Positions 31,674-41,446 of a DNA stretch of 64,000 bases are shown one piece after another (positions within the stretch are counted from its first letter, which is position 1; each line of letters begins with the position of its first letter). Origin of the DNA: SZUA-309 sp965230005 (GTDB lineage: Bacteria > Pseudomonadota > Gammaproteobacteria > Pseudomonadales > Azotimanducaceae); assembly GCA_965230005.1 (NCBI GenBank), contig OZ245934.1, positions 1,612,001-1,676,000 of the forward strand. Direction: 5' to 3'. The position numbers and the translations under genes were made by a program. The notes under the pieces were generated by a model that was not told the DNA's origin, did no database searches, and was given only the letters and a program-made list of their open reading frames with translations.

Positions 31674-32864
31674 TCAGTGACTGACCAGCTGTTCCGGCCG
31701 GCGCAACTCCGGCGCCAGCCCTGCCCCCATCAGGTCGATGAAGTTGCCCGCATAGAAAGCGTCCTGCGCGCTCTGCGACAAGCCATCGAGGGATTCACCG
31801 AATCGCTTGATCGGATTCCGGCCGCCTTCCACGTGGGGATAGTCCGTGGAGAACAGACACATCTCTTCATGGGAGTTCCGAATGATCCAACCCGTGTCTT
31901 CATGCGGATAGGGCGTCACCCGCAGCTGCCGCCGCGCAAGCTCCGAAGGTTTCGCAGAGAGCTTCTGCAATCGCTCTTCATTCTTCACAAAGGCATGGGC
32001 GGCGGAATCGAGATTCCGCATCCATCCAGGCAACCAGGAAGCGCCGAGTTCGATGGCACCCCACTTCAGCGCCGGGAACGCATCGAAGATCCCATCGATG
32101 ATGAGCGTCGCCAGTGTCTGCTGCACCGAGGTAGAGATCGGGATGTAGCTCACGGAGGTGAAGTTGGCATCGCCGCCGTGGAAATCCTTAACCGGCGGTA
32201 ACCCGTTTTCTTTGTAGATCGGATTCAGCTTGTCCTCACCGCCCACGTGGAAAAGGATCGGCAGGCCGGCTTCTTCCGCCATGGCCCAGACCGGGAACAG
32301 GCCGGTATGACTTGGACCATGGTTCTGCGGGCACCAGGAAGGCACCATGAGGGCTTTGGCGCCCATCTCGATGGCCGCCTTCGCCGTCGCTGCCGCCTGG
32401 TTGAAATCCTCGAGAGGCACATAAGCCGTCGCCAGCAGCCGTTTATCGATGGAACAGAAATCCGTCATCATCCGGTTGTGGGCGGTCGCCGCACCGTAGC
32501 AGAGCGCCGTATCCCCGGACTGATCGAAACCGAAGTTACCGAGACAGAAGGTCGTGAAAACCAGCTGGCTGGCGACCCCAATGTGGTCCACGGCCTCGGG
32601 CCGATCCTGCTGCAGGAACGCGCCCTGCGCATCGTAGTTCTTGCGCAGCATGATGTTGTCGGCGGCACTCGCCCGGAAGCTCTCGTCCTCCTGCCGTTGT
32701 CGCGCGGCGTCCACTGCCCGCTGGTCACCGACCCGAACCCCGAGATTCGGATGCTCGAGGAACCGTCTGAGCAGGGATTTCTCGAAGTAAGGATTGAGAC
32801 AGTCCGCCATCTCCATGAGATGACTGTCGGCATCGTGCACCACGCGCCCTTCGATATAAGGCAT
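31674..32864 (-). CDS. Amidohydrolase-family protein (COG2159-like decarboxylase/hydrolase)
   Basis: The 396-residue protein starts DADSHLME, the metal-binding D-x-H of the amidohydrolase_2 family, and has ILFHVGGED (His ligand) and a late FSTDYPHVEGG with the catalytic Asp. A TIM-barrel metal enzyme is expected; known relatives are decarboxylases or C-C/C-N hydrolases for aromatic or cyclic acids. The ATG at 32864 has the strong ribosome site GGAGGTGG, so the longer open frame upstream is not used. It is divergent from the N-acyl-D-amino-acid deacylase-like gene and precedes the thiol-dioxygenase-like gene. Confidence 0.9.
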   Translation of the reverse strand: MPYIEGRVVHDADSHLMEMADCLNPYFEKSLLRRFLEHPNLGVRVGDQRAVDAARQRQEDESFRASAADNIMLRKNYDAQGAFLQQDRPEAVDHIGVASQLVFTTFCLGNFGFDQSGDTALCYGAATAHNRMMTDFCSIDKRLLATAYVPLEDFNQAAATAKAAIEMGAKALMVPSWCPQNHGPSHTGLFPVWAMAEEAGLPILFHVGGEDKLNPIYKENGLPPVKDFHGGDANFTSVSYIPISTSVQQTLATLIIDGIFDAFPALKWGAIELGASWLPGWMRNLDSAAHAFVKNEERLQKLSAKPSELARRQLRVTPYPHEDTGWIIRNSHEEMCLFSTDYPHVEGGRNPIKRFGESLDGLSQSAQDAFYAGNFIDLMGAGLAPELRRPEQLVSH

Positions 32865-33034
32865 GCTCCACCTCCCCTGAATGTGGCCGCTGAGCATACT
32901 ATAGCCGGGCAAAGCGCCAGTGCCATGGCCGGAGCGCCCGCGGATCGAGGCGCGCCCTGACTGTGCTACTGTGCCCGGGAGAGCACCGTTCGCCCCAGGA
33001 CTGCCGGGGGCGGAACCCTGCAACGGAGGAAGGC

Positions 33035-34747
33035 ATGAACTACGACCTGATCATTCGTAACGGTGAGGTATACGACGGCACCGGTGGTGCTGCTCAGCGC
33101 CTCGACATCGGCATCAGAGAGGGCCGCATCGCGGCACTGGCGGAAACGCTCGATGGAACCGCCGAGCGGGTCATCGACGCAACGGGCCGCATCGTTACCC
33201 CGGGCTTTGTCGACGTTCATACCCACTACGACGGCCAGGCAACCTGGGATGCACATCTCAAGCCCTCTTCCAACCTTGGGACCACAACGGTTGTCATGGG
33301 GAACTGCGGTGTGGGTTTCGCCCCTTGCCGCGCCGAGGACCGGGATGTGCTGGTGCAACTCATGGAGGGGGTCGAAGAAATCCCGGGCACGGCCATGCAC
33401 GAAGGCCTCCCCTGGAACTGGGAGAGCTTTCCGGAGTTCCTCGATGCGCTGGACCAAAAGCCGCGAGACATCGACATCGCCGCTCTGCTGCCTCATGGCC
33501 CCTTACGCGTATTCGTTATGGGCGAACGTGGCGTCGACCGGGAACCGGCCAACGCTGATGACATCGAGCAGATGCAGGCACTGATCGCCGAGGGCATCGC
33601 TGCCGGCGCCGTGGGTTTCTCGACGTCACGCACGCTCGTGCATCGAAGCAGCACCGGCAATTTCATCCCCACTTACCAGGCGGCAACGGCCGAGCTCAAG
33701 CAGCTCGGCGAGGCACTGGCCGGCCAGCAGGGCAGCGTGTTCCAGCTCATTTCGGACTGGGAGGACGCAGACGACGAGTTCGGCATTCTCCGGGAAGTCA
33801 GCGAGCGGGCAGGCGCGAAAGGCACCTTCACCCTGCTGGACATGGGCGCCGCGCAACCCGATCTCTGGCACGAGCAGCTGGCCCGCATCGAACAGGCGCA
33901 GCAGGAGGGCCTCGATATCCGCGGTCAGGTGTTGTCGCGGCCCCTGGGTATGCTGATGGGGCATCCGGCTTCCATGTCGAGCTTTTTCTACCGGCCGACC
34001 TACCAGTTGCTGAAGGATCTGCCCTGGGACGAGCGCATAGAAAAGCTGAAAGATCCCATCACCAAGGCGCAGATCCTCAGCGAGGAAAACGTGCAGCCGC
34101 ACATGTTCGTCAAAATTCTCGGCCACCGCTTCGACAGCATGTATCCGCTGGAAGAGCCCATCAACTATCTGCCGGAACCGACCAACTCCGTCGCGGCCCT
34201 TGCCGAGCGCGAAGGCAAAGACCCGGAAGAATGGCTCTACGATTACCTGCTGGAAAACGACGGTAACAGTCTGATCTACATTCCCGCCACCAACTTCACG
34301 CAGAACATCGAGACGCTGGTGACGCATCCACACACGGTCTGTGCCCTCGGCGATGGCGGCGCACACGTTGGCTCGATCTGCGACACCAGCGCCAACGTTT
34401 ATCTCCTCACCCACTGGGTGAAGCAGCGTGGCGCCATCGATCTGGCGACCGCCGTGCACCTGCTCTGCCGCCAGCCGGCAGAGCTCTACTCGCTCAACGA
34501 CCGGGGCCTCATTGCCGAGGGAATGAAAGCCGACATCAACGTCATCGACTTCGACGCCCTCGCCCTGCACACGCCACACATCGTTGACGACCTGCCTGCC
34601 GGTGGTTCCCGTTTTCTGCAGACGGCAGACGGCCTGGTGGCAACAATCAAGTCCGGCGAAGTGATCTTCGAGAACGGCCAGGCAACTGGGGCGCTCCCAG
34701 GGCGGCTGGTCCGTGGTCAGCAGGCTGATCCCCGCAGCGCCGCATGA
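33035..34747 (+). CDS. N-acyl-D-amino-acid deacylase / D-aminoacylase-like amidohydrolase
   Basis: The 570-residue protein begins with a small beta domain (YDLIIRNGEVYDGTG) and the metal site PGFVDVHTHYDGQ, followed by MGNCGVGFAPC, whose Cys corresponds to the metal-ligand Cys of D-aminoacylases. The late motif ALGDGGAHVGSICD carries the catalytic Asp. Hydrolysis of an N-acyl-D-amino acid, or of a related amide, is the family reaction; many members in marine bacteria are unassigned. GGAGGAAGG is placed well before the ATG. It is divergent from the amidohydrolase at 31674. Confidence 0.9.
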   Translation: MNYDLIIRNGEVYDGTGGAAQRLDIGIREGRIAALAETLDGTAERVIDATGRIVTPGFVDVHTHYDGQATWDAHLKPSSNLGTTTVVMGNCGVGFAPCRAEDRDVLVQLMEGVEEIPGTAMHEGLPWNWESFPEFLDALDQKPRDIDIAALLPHGPLRVFVMGERGVDREPANADDIEQMQALIAEGIAAGAVGFSTSRTLVHRSSTGNFIPTYQAATAELKQLGEALAGQQGSVFQLISDWEDADDEFGILREVSERAGAKGTFTLLDMGAAQPDLWHEQLARIEQAQQEGLDIRGQVLSRPLGMLMGHPASMSSFFYRPTYQLLKDLPWDERIEKLKDPITKAQILSEENVQPHMFVKILGHRFDSMYPLEEPINYLPEPTNSVAALAEREGKDPEEWLYDYLLENDGNSLIYIPATNFTQNIETLVTHPHTVCALGDGGAHVGSICDTSANVYLLTHWVKQRGAIDLATAVHLLCRQPAELYSLNDRGLIAEGMKADINVIDFDALALHTPHIVDDLPAGGSRFLQTADGLVATIKSGEVIFENGQATGALPGRLVRGQQADPRSAA

Positions 34748-34776
34748 TCAGGTAAGAACGAGCTGCGCGGAACGGA

Positions 34777-36978
34777 CTAACGTTCTCCGTAACCTTCCTC
34801 CAGCTCGAGCCCTGTATGTTCGGCGAGGAACGCCCACTGATCGGCAAACTCCTCGATAATCTTCTCCGTCGGTTTGCCCGAGCCATGGCCCGCGCGGGTC
34901 TCGATACGGATCAACGTCGGCTCGGTTCCCGTAGGCGCTGCCTGAAGAGCAGCCGCGTATTTAAAGCTGTGCCCGGGCACCACCCGATCATCGGTATCCG
35001 CCGTCGTGACGAGCACCGCCGGGTAATCCACGCCTGGGCGAATGTTGTGGTAGGGCGAGAACGCGAGGTTGTTCTCGAAGTCCGCTTCGTTTTCTGAGGG
35101 ACTGCCGTAGTCATCGCGCCAGAAGCGTCCTGCGGTGAACTGATCGAAACGCAGCATGTCCATGACGCCGACGGCCGGCAGGGCCGCGGCAAAAAGATCC
35201 GGGCGCTGATTGGTGACTGCGCCAACGAGAAGCCCGCCGTTCGAACGGCCCGAGATGCCGAGCTGCTCCGGAGTGGTAAAACCGTTGTCGATGAGAAACT
35301 CTGCCGCGGCGATGAAGTCGTCGAAGACGTTCTGTTTGTTCGCCAGACGTCCCGCATCGTGCCAGTCACGACCGTACTCGCCGCCCCCGCGGAGGTTCGC
35401 GACAGCGTAGATCCCGCCCATCTCCATCCAGGCAAAGGCTGTCAGGGAGAAAGCAGGCATGGTCGAGATGCTGAAACCGCCGTAGCCGTAGAGCAGCGTC
35501 GGCACACCGCCATCGAGCTCGAGGTCTTTGCGGCGGGCGATGAACATGGGTACCCGGGTGCCGTCCTTCGATTCGAAGAACACCTGTTCGACGACATAGT
35601 CGGCGGCATCAAAGGGTACGTCTGAACGACGGAACACGGTTGTTTCGTTGGTCCGGGCATTCAACGCAAACAGCGTCGGCGGAGAGTTGTAGCTCGAGAA
35701 GCTGAAGAAGGTGTCGGGCTCATCGGCTTCACCCATGAAACCGAAGGCGGTGCCTATGCCCGGCAACGGCACCGGCTCCAGCTCGGTCCCATCGAGCTCG
35801 AAGCGGCGCACGACCGACTTCACGTCTTCCAGATAGCTGGCAAGCAGAAACCCACCGACTATTGAAGCCCCGTTCAGCACATGCTCCGCTTCAGGGACGA
35901 TCTCCTGCCAGTTCTCGACCTCAGGCGCGTCCAGGTTGATGGCAACGATGCGGCGGTTCGGGGCATCCCGATCCGTAACGGCGAAGATCACCCGGCCATC
36001 GGCACCGACGAACTGGTAGCTGTGCTCGAAGCCTTCGATCAGAATTTCCGGCCCCGCCTCTGGATCGCTGAGGTCCTGAATGGCGACGTCGTAACGGGCG
36101 TCGGTCCCCCGGGACATCATCACTGCCAGATAACGATCAGCGAACACATAGCCTCGTACGGAAACGGCGGGATCGTCGTCCCGGGCGTAGATGAGTCGAT
36201 CCTCAGCCTGCGCCGTGCCCAGGGCATGGAACATGAGCGTCTGGTTGAAGTTGGGGGCCTGGAAGGTGGCGGTCGGATCGGGCTCCGGGTAGCGGGAGTA
36301 ATAGAAACCGGATCCGTCCGGGGCCCAGGACAGTCCGGAGAACTTCACCCAGGTCAGTTCGTCCTCGAGAGTCTGGCCGCTCTCGACGTCCAGCACCTTC
36401 ACCGTTCGCCAGTCGGAGCCGCCATCCTGGATGGAGTAAGCGACGAGACCACCATCGGGGCTGGGCGAATAGCCGCCGAGGGCGGTCGCACCATCTGCTG
36501 ACCAGCTGTTGGGGTCGATCAGGGCACGGGGCTGACCGCCTTCGCCCTCCACCACATACAGCACATATTGATTCTGCAGTCCGTCATTGTGCCGATAGAA
36601 GAGGCGACCGCCTTTCCTGATCGGAATCTGATACTTCTCATAGTCCCAGAGCTGAGTCAGCCGATCCTTGATGCGGTAGCGGTCCTTCAGCTGGTCCAGA
36701 TAGCTGAAGGTCACGGCGTTCTGCGCATCCACCCAATCGGTCACAGCTGCGGACTCGCGCGCTTCGTCTTCCAGCCATCGATAGGGATCGGCGACCTTCG
36801 TGCCGAAATAGTCATCGACGGTCTCCCCGCGCTCGGTGTCCGGGTATTCGAGGGCGGCCTGTGCATCCGGCTCTGACGGCGCAGGGTCTGATCGGTCGCA
36901 GCCCGCGATGGCTGCCGTGAAGACGAGAAGGGCAGTACAGCCGCGTAAAAACGCTGCGGGAACAATCTTGGGACTCAT
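34777..36978 (-). CDS. Prolyl oligopeptidase family lipoprotein (S9A)
   Basis: The 733-residue protein has a lipoprotein signal (lipobox AIAGC near residue 26), an N-terminal stretch typical of the family (VDDYFGTKVADPYRWLEDE), a seven-bladed propeller, and an alpha/beta-hydrolase domain. The catalytic Ser579 is in SGRSNGG, the Asp in DTDDRVVPGH (663/664) and His698 in RAGHGSGK. It should cleave short Pro-containing peptides, here probably in the periplasm attached to a membrane. The ATG at 36978 gives a proper signal peptide; an upstream start adds eight residues only. It stands alone between convergent and divergent neighbours. Confidence 0.93.
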   Translation of the reverse strand: MSPKIVPAAFLRGCTALLVFTAAIAGCDRSDPAPSEPDAQAALEYPDTERGETVDDYFGTKVADPYRWLEDEARESAAVTDWVDAQNAVTFSYLDQLKDRYRIKDRLTQLWDYEKYQIPIRKGGRLFYRHNDGLQNQYVLYVVEGEGGQPRALIDPNSWSADGATALGGYSPSPDGGLVAYSIQDGGSDWRTVKVLDVESGQTLEDELTWVKFSGLSWAPDGSGFYYSRYPEPDPTATFQAPNFNQTLMFHALGTAQAEDRLIYARDDDPAVSVRGYVFADRYLAVMMSRGTDARYDVAIQDLSDPEAGPEILIEGFEHSYQFVGADGRVIFAVTDRDAPNRRIVAINLDAPEVENWQEIVPEAEHVLNGASIVGGFLLASYLEDVKSVVRRFELDGTELEPVPLPGIGTAFGFMGEADEPDTFFSFSSYNSPPTLFALNARTNETTVFRRSDVPFDAADYVVEQVFFESKDGTRVPMFIARRKDLELDGGVPTLLYGYGGFSISTMPAFSLTAFAWMEMGGIYAVANLRGGGEYGRDWHDAGRLANKQNVFDDFIAAAEFLIDNGFTTPEQLGISGRSNGGLLVGAVTNQRPDLFAAALPAVGVMDMLRFDQFTAGRFWRDDYGSPSENEADFENNLAFSPYHNIRPGVDYPAVLVTTADTDDRVVPGHSFKYAAALQAAPTGTEPTLIRIETRAGHGSGKPTEKIIEEFADQWAFLAEHTGLELEEGYGER

Positions 36979-37136
36979 GGCGATGCTAGACCGATGGCGC
37001 AAAGATCCCGACAGCTTACCTCAGTGCTCTACGTCGCGGTTTCGCGCCTTTCCAGGGCGAGGAAGCCTGCGACCTGAGCGGCTTGAGCTATGATGGCTCC
37101 TGACTCCCGCGCGACGTCACACGACTCGGAGAAACG

Positions 37137-38285
37137 ATGCACGAAGACTCGGCCCATGCAGAGTTCGCCGCCAGCTACGACCGGAAAAACCTCAGAAAGG
37201 TGGCCGGTGACCTGTCAGCACGCGCCTACCATTTCTCCCACTGGGACGAGACCCTCCCCTACCGGCGCCTTGAGGCCGCAGCAGAGCCGCATGTCTTCGA
37301 AGACCGAACGGGACCGCTGAACCCCAGCTATTCCTACAAAGGCAGCCGCTGCAGCATCGACGACTACGTGCGGGAGAACGATGTCGCAGCACTCATTGTC
37401 ATTGCCGACGGTGCTGTGGTGCATGAGCAGTATCACCTCGGCGCAAATGCCGGGACCCGCTGGCACCTGTGGTCCGCATCGAAGAGTTTCACCAGCACCG
37501 TCATCGGCCGCGCGCTCTATAGCGGCGTAATCGACAGCATCGACGATCCCATCGTCAAGTACGTCCCCATGCAGGGCGGCTACGCCGAAGCCACCATCCG
37601 CAACGTACTCATGATGGCCTCGGGGATCGATTTCTTTCACCACCAGGGCAGCCCCGATCGTCGTGATATGTACCGCGAGATCTGGACCCGAGGCGGCGAC
37701 CTCGGCGACTTCGCCGAGGCGCGCGGTCCTCGGGTTCCGCCCGGCACAGACTTCAACTACCTGGCCACCGACACCCACGTACTTTCCATGGTGCTGCGCG
37801 CCGCCTACGGCAAACCGTTTCATCAGATCGTGCAGGAGCAACTGTGGAACGCCATCGGCATGGGCGGCGATGCGTTCTGGTCACAGCATGCAGATGGAGA
37901 AGCCGGCAACGCTTTCGGCCACGCCTGCCTGTGTCCGCGGGCCCTCGAGTTCGTGCATCTCGGGCAGCTCTACATTCAGGATGGCGTCTGGGACGGACAG
38001 CGGCTGTTGCCGGAAGGATTTGCCGCGGAGAGCGGCTCGCCTCGCGCGGACTTTCAGGAACCTAAAGAAGGGGAACGGGGCTACGGCTATCAGTGGTGGG
38101 TTCCCTGGGGCTACCAGGGTGAATCAATGGCCCTCGGCGCCTTCGGGCAGATGCTCTGGGTGGACGTGAAGCAGGGTGTAGCCATCGCTCAATTCGGCGC
38201 CCAGGGTGGCGGTGCCGGCCCCTCCGAAGAAGACGTGGAACACACGCACACCGCCATGCGCGCGATCGTCAGCGCCGTCACCTGA
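37137..38285 (+). CDS. Serine hydrolase, class C beta-lactamase fold
   Basis: The 382-residue protein has the SxxK motif in LWSASKSF (Ser113, Lys116). A Tyr in FNYLATDTHVL is at the place of the second motif, and HTHTAM near the end takes the place of the KTG strand, so substrate preference is not that of a true beta-lactamase. The layout is like the esterase/6-aminohexanoate-dimer hydrolase branch. No signal peptide is seen, so it should be cytoplasmic. GGAGAAACG precedes the ATG. It is divergent from the prolyl oligopeptidase gene and converges with a PPOX-class gene. Confidence 0.88.
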   Translation: MHEDSAHAEFAASYDRKNLRKVAGDLSARAYHFSHWDETLPYRRLEAAAEPHVFEDRTGPLNPSYSYKGSRCSIDDYVRENDVAALIVIADGAVVHEQYHLGANAGTRWHLWSASKSFTSTVIGRALYSGVIDSIDDPIVKYVPMQGGYAEATIRNVLMMASGIDFFHHQGSPDRRDMYREIWTRGGDLGDFAEARGPRVPPGTDFNYLATDTHVLSMVLRAAYGKPFHQIVQEQLWNAIGMGGDAFWSQHADGEAGNAFGHACLCPRALEFVHLGQLYIQDGVWDGQRLLPEGFAAESGSPRADFQEPKEGERGYGYQWWVPWGYQGESMALGAFGQMLWVDVKQGVAIAQFGAQGGGAGPSEEDVEHTHTAMRAIVSAVT

Positions 38286-38293
38286 GAGGCAGA

Positions 38294-38926
38294 TCACTCG
38301 TCGTAGAGGCGATACTGCTCGTTCAGCATGAACAGCTCGTTGATGGTTTCAACGGGATCGTCGAGCTCCGCATGCACCTTCAGCGCGGCCGCGTAGCTGG
38401 GCAAGCCGTCAATCGGTAACGCCGCATCGGGTTCCCACAGCTTCGACCGGATGATGGCTTTGCCGCAATGGTAGAAGGCTTCTTCCACGCTCACGAGCAC
38501 GGCAAAGTCAGGCACTTTGCCGTCGACGGCAAGCATCTCCCGCAGCTCGAGATCTCTCAGTATCCGCGCCGATCCGGACACGCGCACCACTTCCCGACGA
38601 TTCGGCACGAGAAACACGAGCCCTATGCGGCCCGTCTGCATGATGTTGAGAAAGCTGTCGAAGCGGTGATTACCAGGTCGGTCCGGCACAGCCAGAGTTT
38701 TCTCATCGAGCACCTTCACGAATCCCGCCGGATCCCCTTTCGGCGAGACATCCACCTGACCCGCCGCGGAGACCGTGGCCATGGTGAGAAACGGCGAACG
38801 TTCGATCCAGACCCGGATGTGCTCGTCGATATGATCGATCACCTTACCCGTCTGACTCGGATACTGATCCGGCAGAATCTCGCGCAGCTCTGCTTCGCTC
38901 GTCAGAACTTCCTTCGGTTCGTACAT
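38294..38926 (-). CDS. Pyridoxamine-5'-phosphate-oxidase-like FMN protein (PPOX class)
   Basis: The 210-residue protein matches the PPOX split-barrel family: FLTMATVSAAGQVDVSPKGD at the FMN-binding strand, then VPDRPGNHRFDSFLNI and GRIGLVFLVPNRREVVRVSG. Such proteins bind FMN or F420 and reduce or oxidise small molecules; the conserved Lys/Arg set for pyridoxamine phosphate itself is not evident, so vitamin B6 synthesis is unlikely. The ATG at 38926 has an excellent ribosome site (GGAGGTGGT). Confidence 0.88.
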   Translation of the reverse strand: MYEPKEVLTSEAELREILPDQYPSQTGKVIDHIDEHIRVWIERSPFLTMATVSAAGQVDVSPKGDPAGFVKVLDEKTLAVPDRPGNHRFDSFLNIMQTGRIGLVFLVPNRREVVRVSGSARILRDLELREMLAVDGKVPDFAVLVSVEEAFYHCGKAIIRSKLWEPDAALPIDGLPSYAAALKVHAELDDPVETINELFMLNEQYRLYDE

Positions 38927-39024
38927 ACCACCTCCTCTCCGGCGTCCGATCATTCACTCACTGACAGACGCTCCGAGTCAAACTGCCGACGCTCCGGCCA
39001 GCATGCTTTGCTATCGTCCCGCCT

Positions 39025-39891
39025 ATGGATCCGAATACCCTCTTTCACTTCCTGGAAGCCGCAAATGCAAAACCGGCCGTCTATTCCCACTACACGGCCC
39101 GGGAGCTCTGGACCGACGAACACACCTCCGCGCAGATGCTGTCTTACCATCTGAATGAACAGGTCGACCTGTCCTCCAGGCGTGCCGCCTTCATCGAAGA
39201 GTCCACACACTGGATGAGCCAACGCTTCGACCTGTCTGCCGGAAGCAGGATCGCCGATTTTGGCTGCGGACCAGGCTTGTATACGTCGCGCTTCGCGCGG
39301 ACAGGCGCAGCCGTCACCGGCATTGATTTTTCTGCGCGTTCCATCGAATACGCGCGCGAGTTTGCACGAGACAACGGACTGAACGTCCACTACGAGCTGG
39401 CCGACTATCTCGAGTACCAACCGGAAGGCCGCTTTGATCTGATCACGCTGATCATGTGCGACTACTGCGCGCTGTCACCCGCGCAACGCGCGGCGATGCT
39501 GGCGAAGTTCGAGCGCATGCTCGCCGAGGAGGGCCGTATTGTGCTCGACGTCTACTCGCTGGCGGCCTTCGCCGAGAGAACCGAGTCCTTCTCCTGCGAG
39601 AAAAACCAGCTCAACGGCTTCTGGTCGAGGGCGCCTTACTTCGCCTTTGTCGCAAGCTTCAGGTACGACGACGACAAGGTCAGCCTCGATAAGTACACGA
39701 TCGTCGACGAATCCCGGCAATGGGAGATCTACAACTGGCTGCAGTACTACACGCCTGAAACGCTCGAACTGGAAGCACGGGCGGCAGGACTGACAGTTGA
39801 GGCTGTTTACGGCGACGTAGCAGGCAACCCCTACGAGCGGGAGTCAGAAGAATTTGCCGTGGTGCTGAAGCGCCTGTCGGATTCAGCTTAG
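39025..39891 (+). CDS. Class I SAM-dependent methyltransferase
   Basis: The 288-residue protein has the SAM-binding motif I IADFGCGPGLYTSRFA, the acidic strand-2 end TGIDFSARSIEYA and motif DLITLIMCDYCALSP. After the Rossmann core come mixed strands that probably form the acceptor site (YYTPETLELEARAAGL). Substrate unknown. It is a single gene; its stop overlaps that of the convergent lipoprotein gene by four bases. Confidence 0.88.
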   Translation: MDPNTLFHFLEAANAKPAVYSHYTARELWTDEHTSAQMLSYHLNEQVDLSSRRAAFIEESTHWMSQRFDLSAGSRIADFGCGPGLYTSRFARTGAAVTGIDFSARSIEYAREFARDNGLNVHYELADYLEYQPEGRFDLITLIMCDYCALSPAQRAAMLAKFERMLAEEGRIVLDVYSLAAFAERTESFSCEKNQLNGFWSRAPYFAFVASFRYDDDKVSLDKYTIVDESRQWEIYNWLQYYTPETLELEARAAGLTVEAVYGDVAGNPYERESEEFAVVLKRLSDSA

Positions 39892-40823
39892 CGGGTGATC
39901 TCGATCCTCGTGTCGGGATTCAGATCTCCCCGCGGATCTGTGAGCAGCCCGGCAGGGAACTCGACGGCAAGCGGGCGTCCTGCCCGATCCAGGCAGAGCT
40001 CGTGGTTGTTGTCGCCGTCACCCAGATCGCCGATGGCAAAGGGCACCAGGTCGGCCTCACCCTCATCCCCGAAAGAGACTCGCACCCGATAGGCTTCACG
40101 CTCGAGATCATCGATCTCCCCGCCGCCGGGCTTGGTCACGCCCCCCGCCCAGGTCACCCGGACAACCTGCCTCGTTTCCAGCGGACACCCATTGCCGCCA
40201 CCGAAGGGAATTGCGGTGGCTTCCCTGCCGAGGTCCCACTGTTCCTCCGGTACCACCTCGGACCACTCCATGGTTGGCCCCGCTTCGAGCGGAATAACCG
40301 GCGTTGTGGCACCAAGAAAGTTCAGCTGGCCGTCTATGGAAAGCAGATTACCAACGATTTCAATCAGCACGGGCTGATCGTCAATACTCCCGTACTCTCC
40401 AACGATGAGCACCGTTCGGAGCTCACCGGGGTCTTCCGCCGGCGCCGGCGTGACGCAGGTGATGTCGCCCACCACCCCCGACGCGGAAACGACCCGGAAG
40501 TCGCCCGCCTGCATGGTCTCCACGTCTATCTCGTGAGAGAAGATCACCGGCATGCCGTCTGCACCGGCGGCACCGCGGCAGATCCCACGATCGGCGACGG
40601 GCGGCAACGCACTGTCGAGACCGTAAAAGCCGGACAGCAAGGCAGCCGGCCTGCCGTTCGCATCCTCTCTGGCCACCACGTCCGTGATAGTGGTGTCCTC
40701 CTGAGTGGTATCAGCCATGGCGCGAAGCCGGTTGGCTTCGAAGAAGAACGCGATCTGCTGGCAACCAGACAGGACCAGGGACATCGGGATCAAGACCACC
40801 GCAGCGGCGAATCTGCTGTTCAT
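39888..40823 (-). CDS. Hypothetical lipoprotein
   Basis: The 311-residue protein has a signal sequence with the lipobox LVLSGC, so it should be lipid-anchored. The mature part has a conserved-looking acidic, beta-rich composition with three Cys (GICRG, DITCVT, NGCPLE) and a Ca-binding-like acidic run (GDLGDGDNNHELCLD) near the C-terminus. No family is recognised with certainty. It is read alone, convergent with the methyltransferase gene. Confidence 0.75.
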   Translation of the reverse strand: MNSRFAAAVVLIPMSLVLSGCQQIAFFFEANRLRAMADTTQEDTTITDVVAREDANGRPAALLSGFYGLDSALPPVADRGICRGAAGADGMPVIFSHEIDVETMQAGDFRVVSASGVVGDITCVTPAPAEDPGELRTVLIVGEYGSIDDQPVLIEIVGNLLSIDGQLNFLGATTPVIPLEAGPTMEWSEVVPEEQWDLGREATAIPFGGGNGCPLETRQVVRVTWAGGVTKPGGGEIDDLEREAYRVRVSFGDEGEADLVPFAIGDLGDGDNNHELCLDRAGRPLAVEFPAGLLTDPRGDLNPDTRIEITR

Positions 40824-40999
40824 TGACTCATTCTCCAGTCAGGCGCGCGGGCACGGATCCGACACGCTCGGGTTGCAGGCCATTCAGCATGGGCCGTTGA
40901 CCACTTTATCGCTCCCGCAGGCACTGTCTACCCAGCTAATGCTAGGCATTAGTTCCGGTTTCATGTACAAAGGCATCCAGTCCAGTGGGAGTGGAGCTT

Positions 41000-41437
41000 A
41001 TGGAAGTCGTCAACAAAGTCGTCCCTAACGAAGAGCAGATGAAAGGGTTCATGGAACCGGGCCGCGATGGCCCCATCTACATGCTGAATCTCCTCAAGTT
41101 CAAAGAGAAAGCCGAGTACGAGGACGGTCGGGAAACCGACATGACCGGGGCCGAGGCTTACGCGATCTACGGTGCCGAAGTGGTCGGCCATCTCGCAAAA
41201 GTGGGTGGCGCGCCGATGTTCTCCGCCCAGGTTGAGCGTCTGATGCTTGGCGAGGTGGAGGAACTCTGGGATTCGGCGGCCATTGCCATGTATCCGTCCC
41301 GGGCCGCCATGATGGAAATGATGAGCTCACCGGACTATCAGGCATCCGCCGTACACAGGGCTGCCGGTCTGGCCGGACAGATCAATATCGAGCTCGTGGA
41401 GCCCGTCGGCCTCTGGCTGATGCAGCAGCAGGGCTAG
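41000..41437 (+). CDS. DUF1330-type small protein (dimeric alpha-beta barrel)
   Basis: The 145-residue protein has PIYMLNLLKFKEKAEY followed by GAEAYAIYGAEVVGHL, the start of the DUF1330 ferredoxin-like fold, then AIAMYPSRAAMMEMMSSPDY. Members are small dimeric proteins found in catabolic loci; no catalytic function is established. I use the ATG at 41000; a GTG at 40985 is possible. It precedes the first sulfatase by nine bases and is probably in the same operon. Confidence 0.82.
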   Translation: MEVVNKVVPNEEQMKGFMEPGRDGPIYMLNLLKFKEKAEYEDGRETDMTGAEAYAIYGAEVVGHLAKVGGAPMFSAQVERLMLGEVEELWDSAAIAMYPSRAAMMEMMSSPDYQASAVHRAAGLAGQINIELVEPVGLWLMQQQG

Positions 41438-41446
41438 GACGAGACG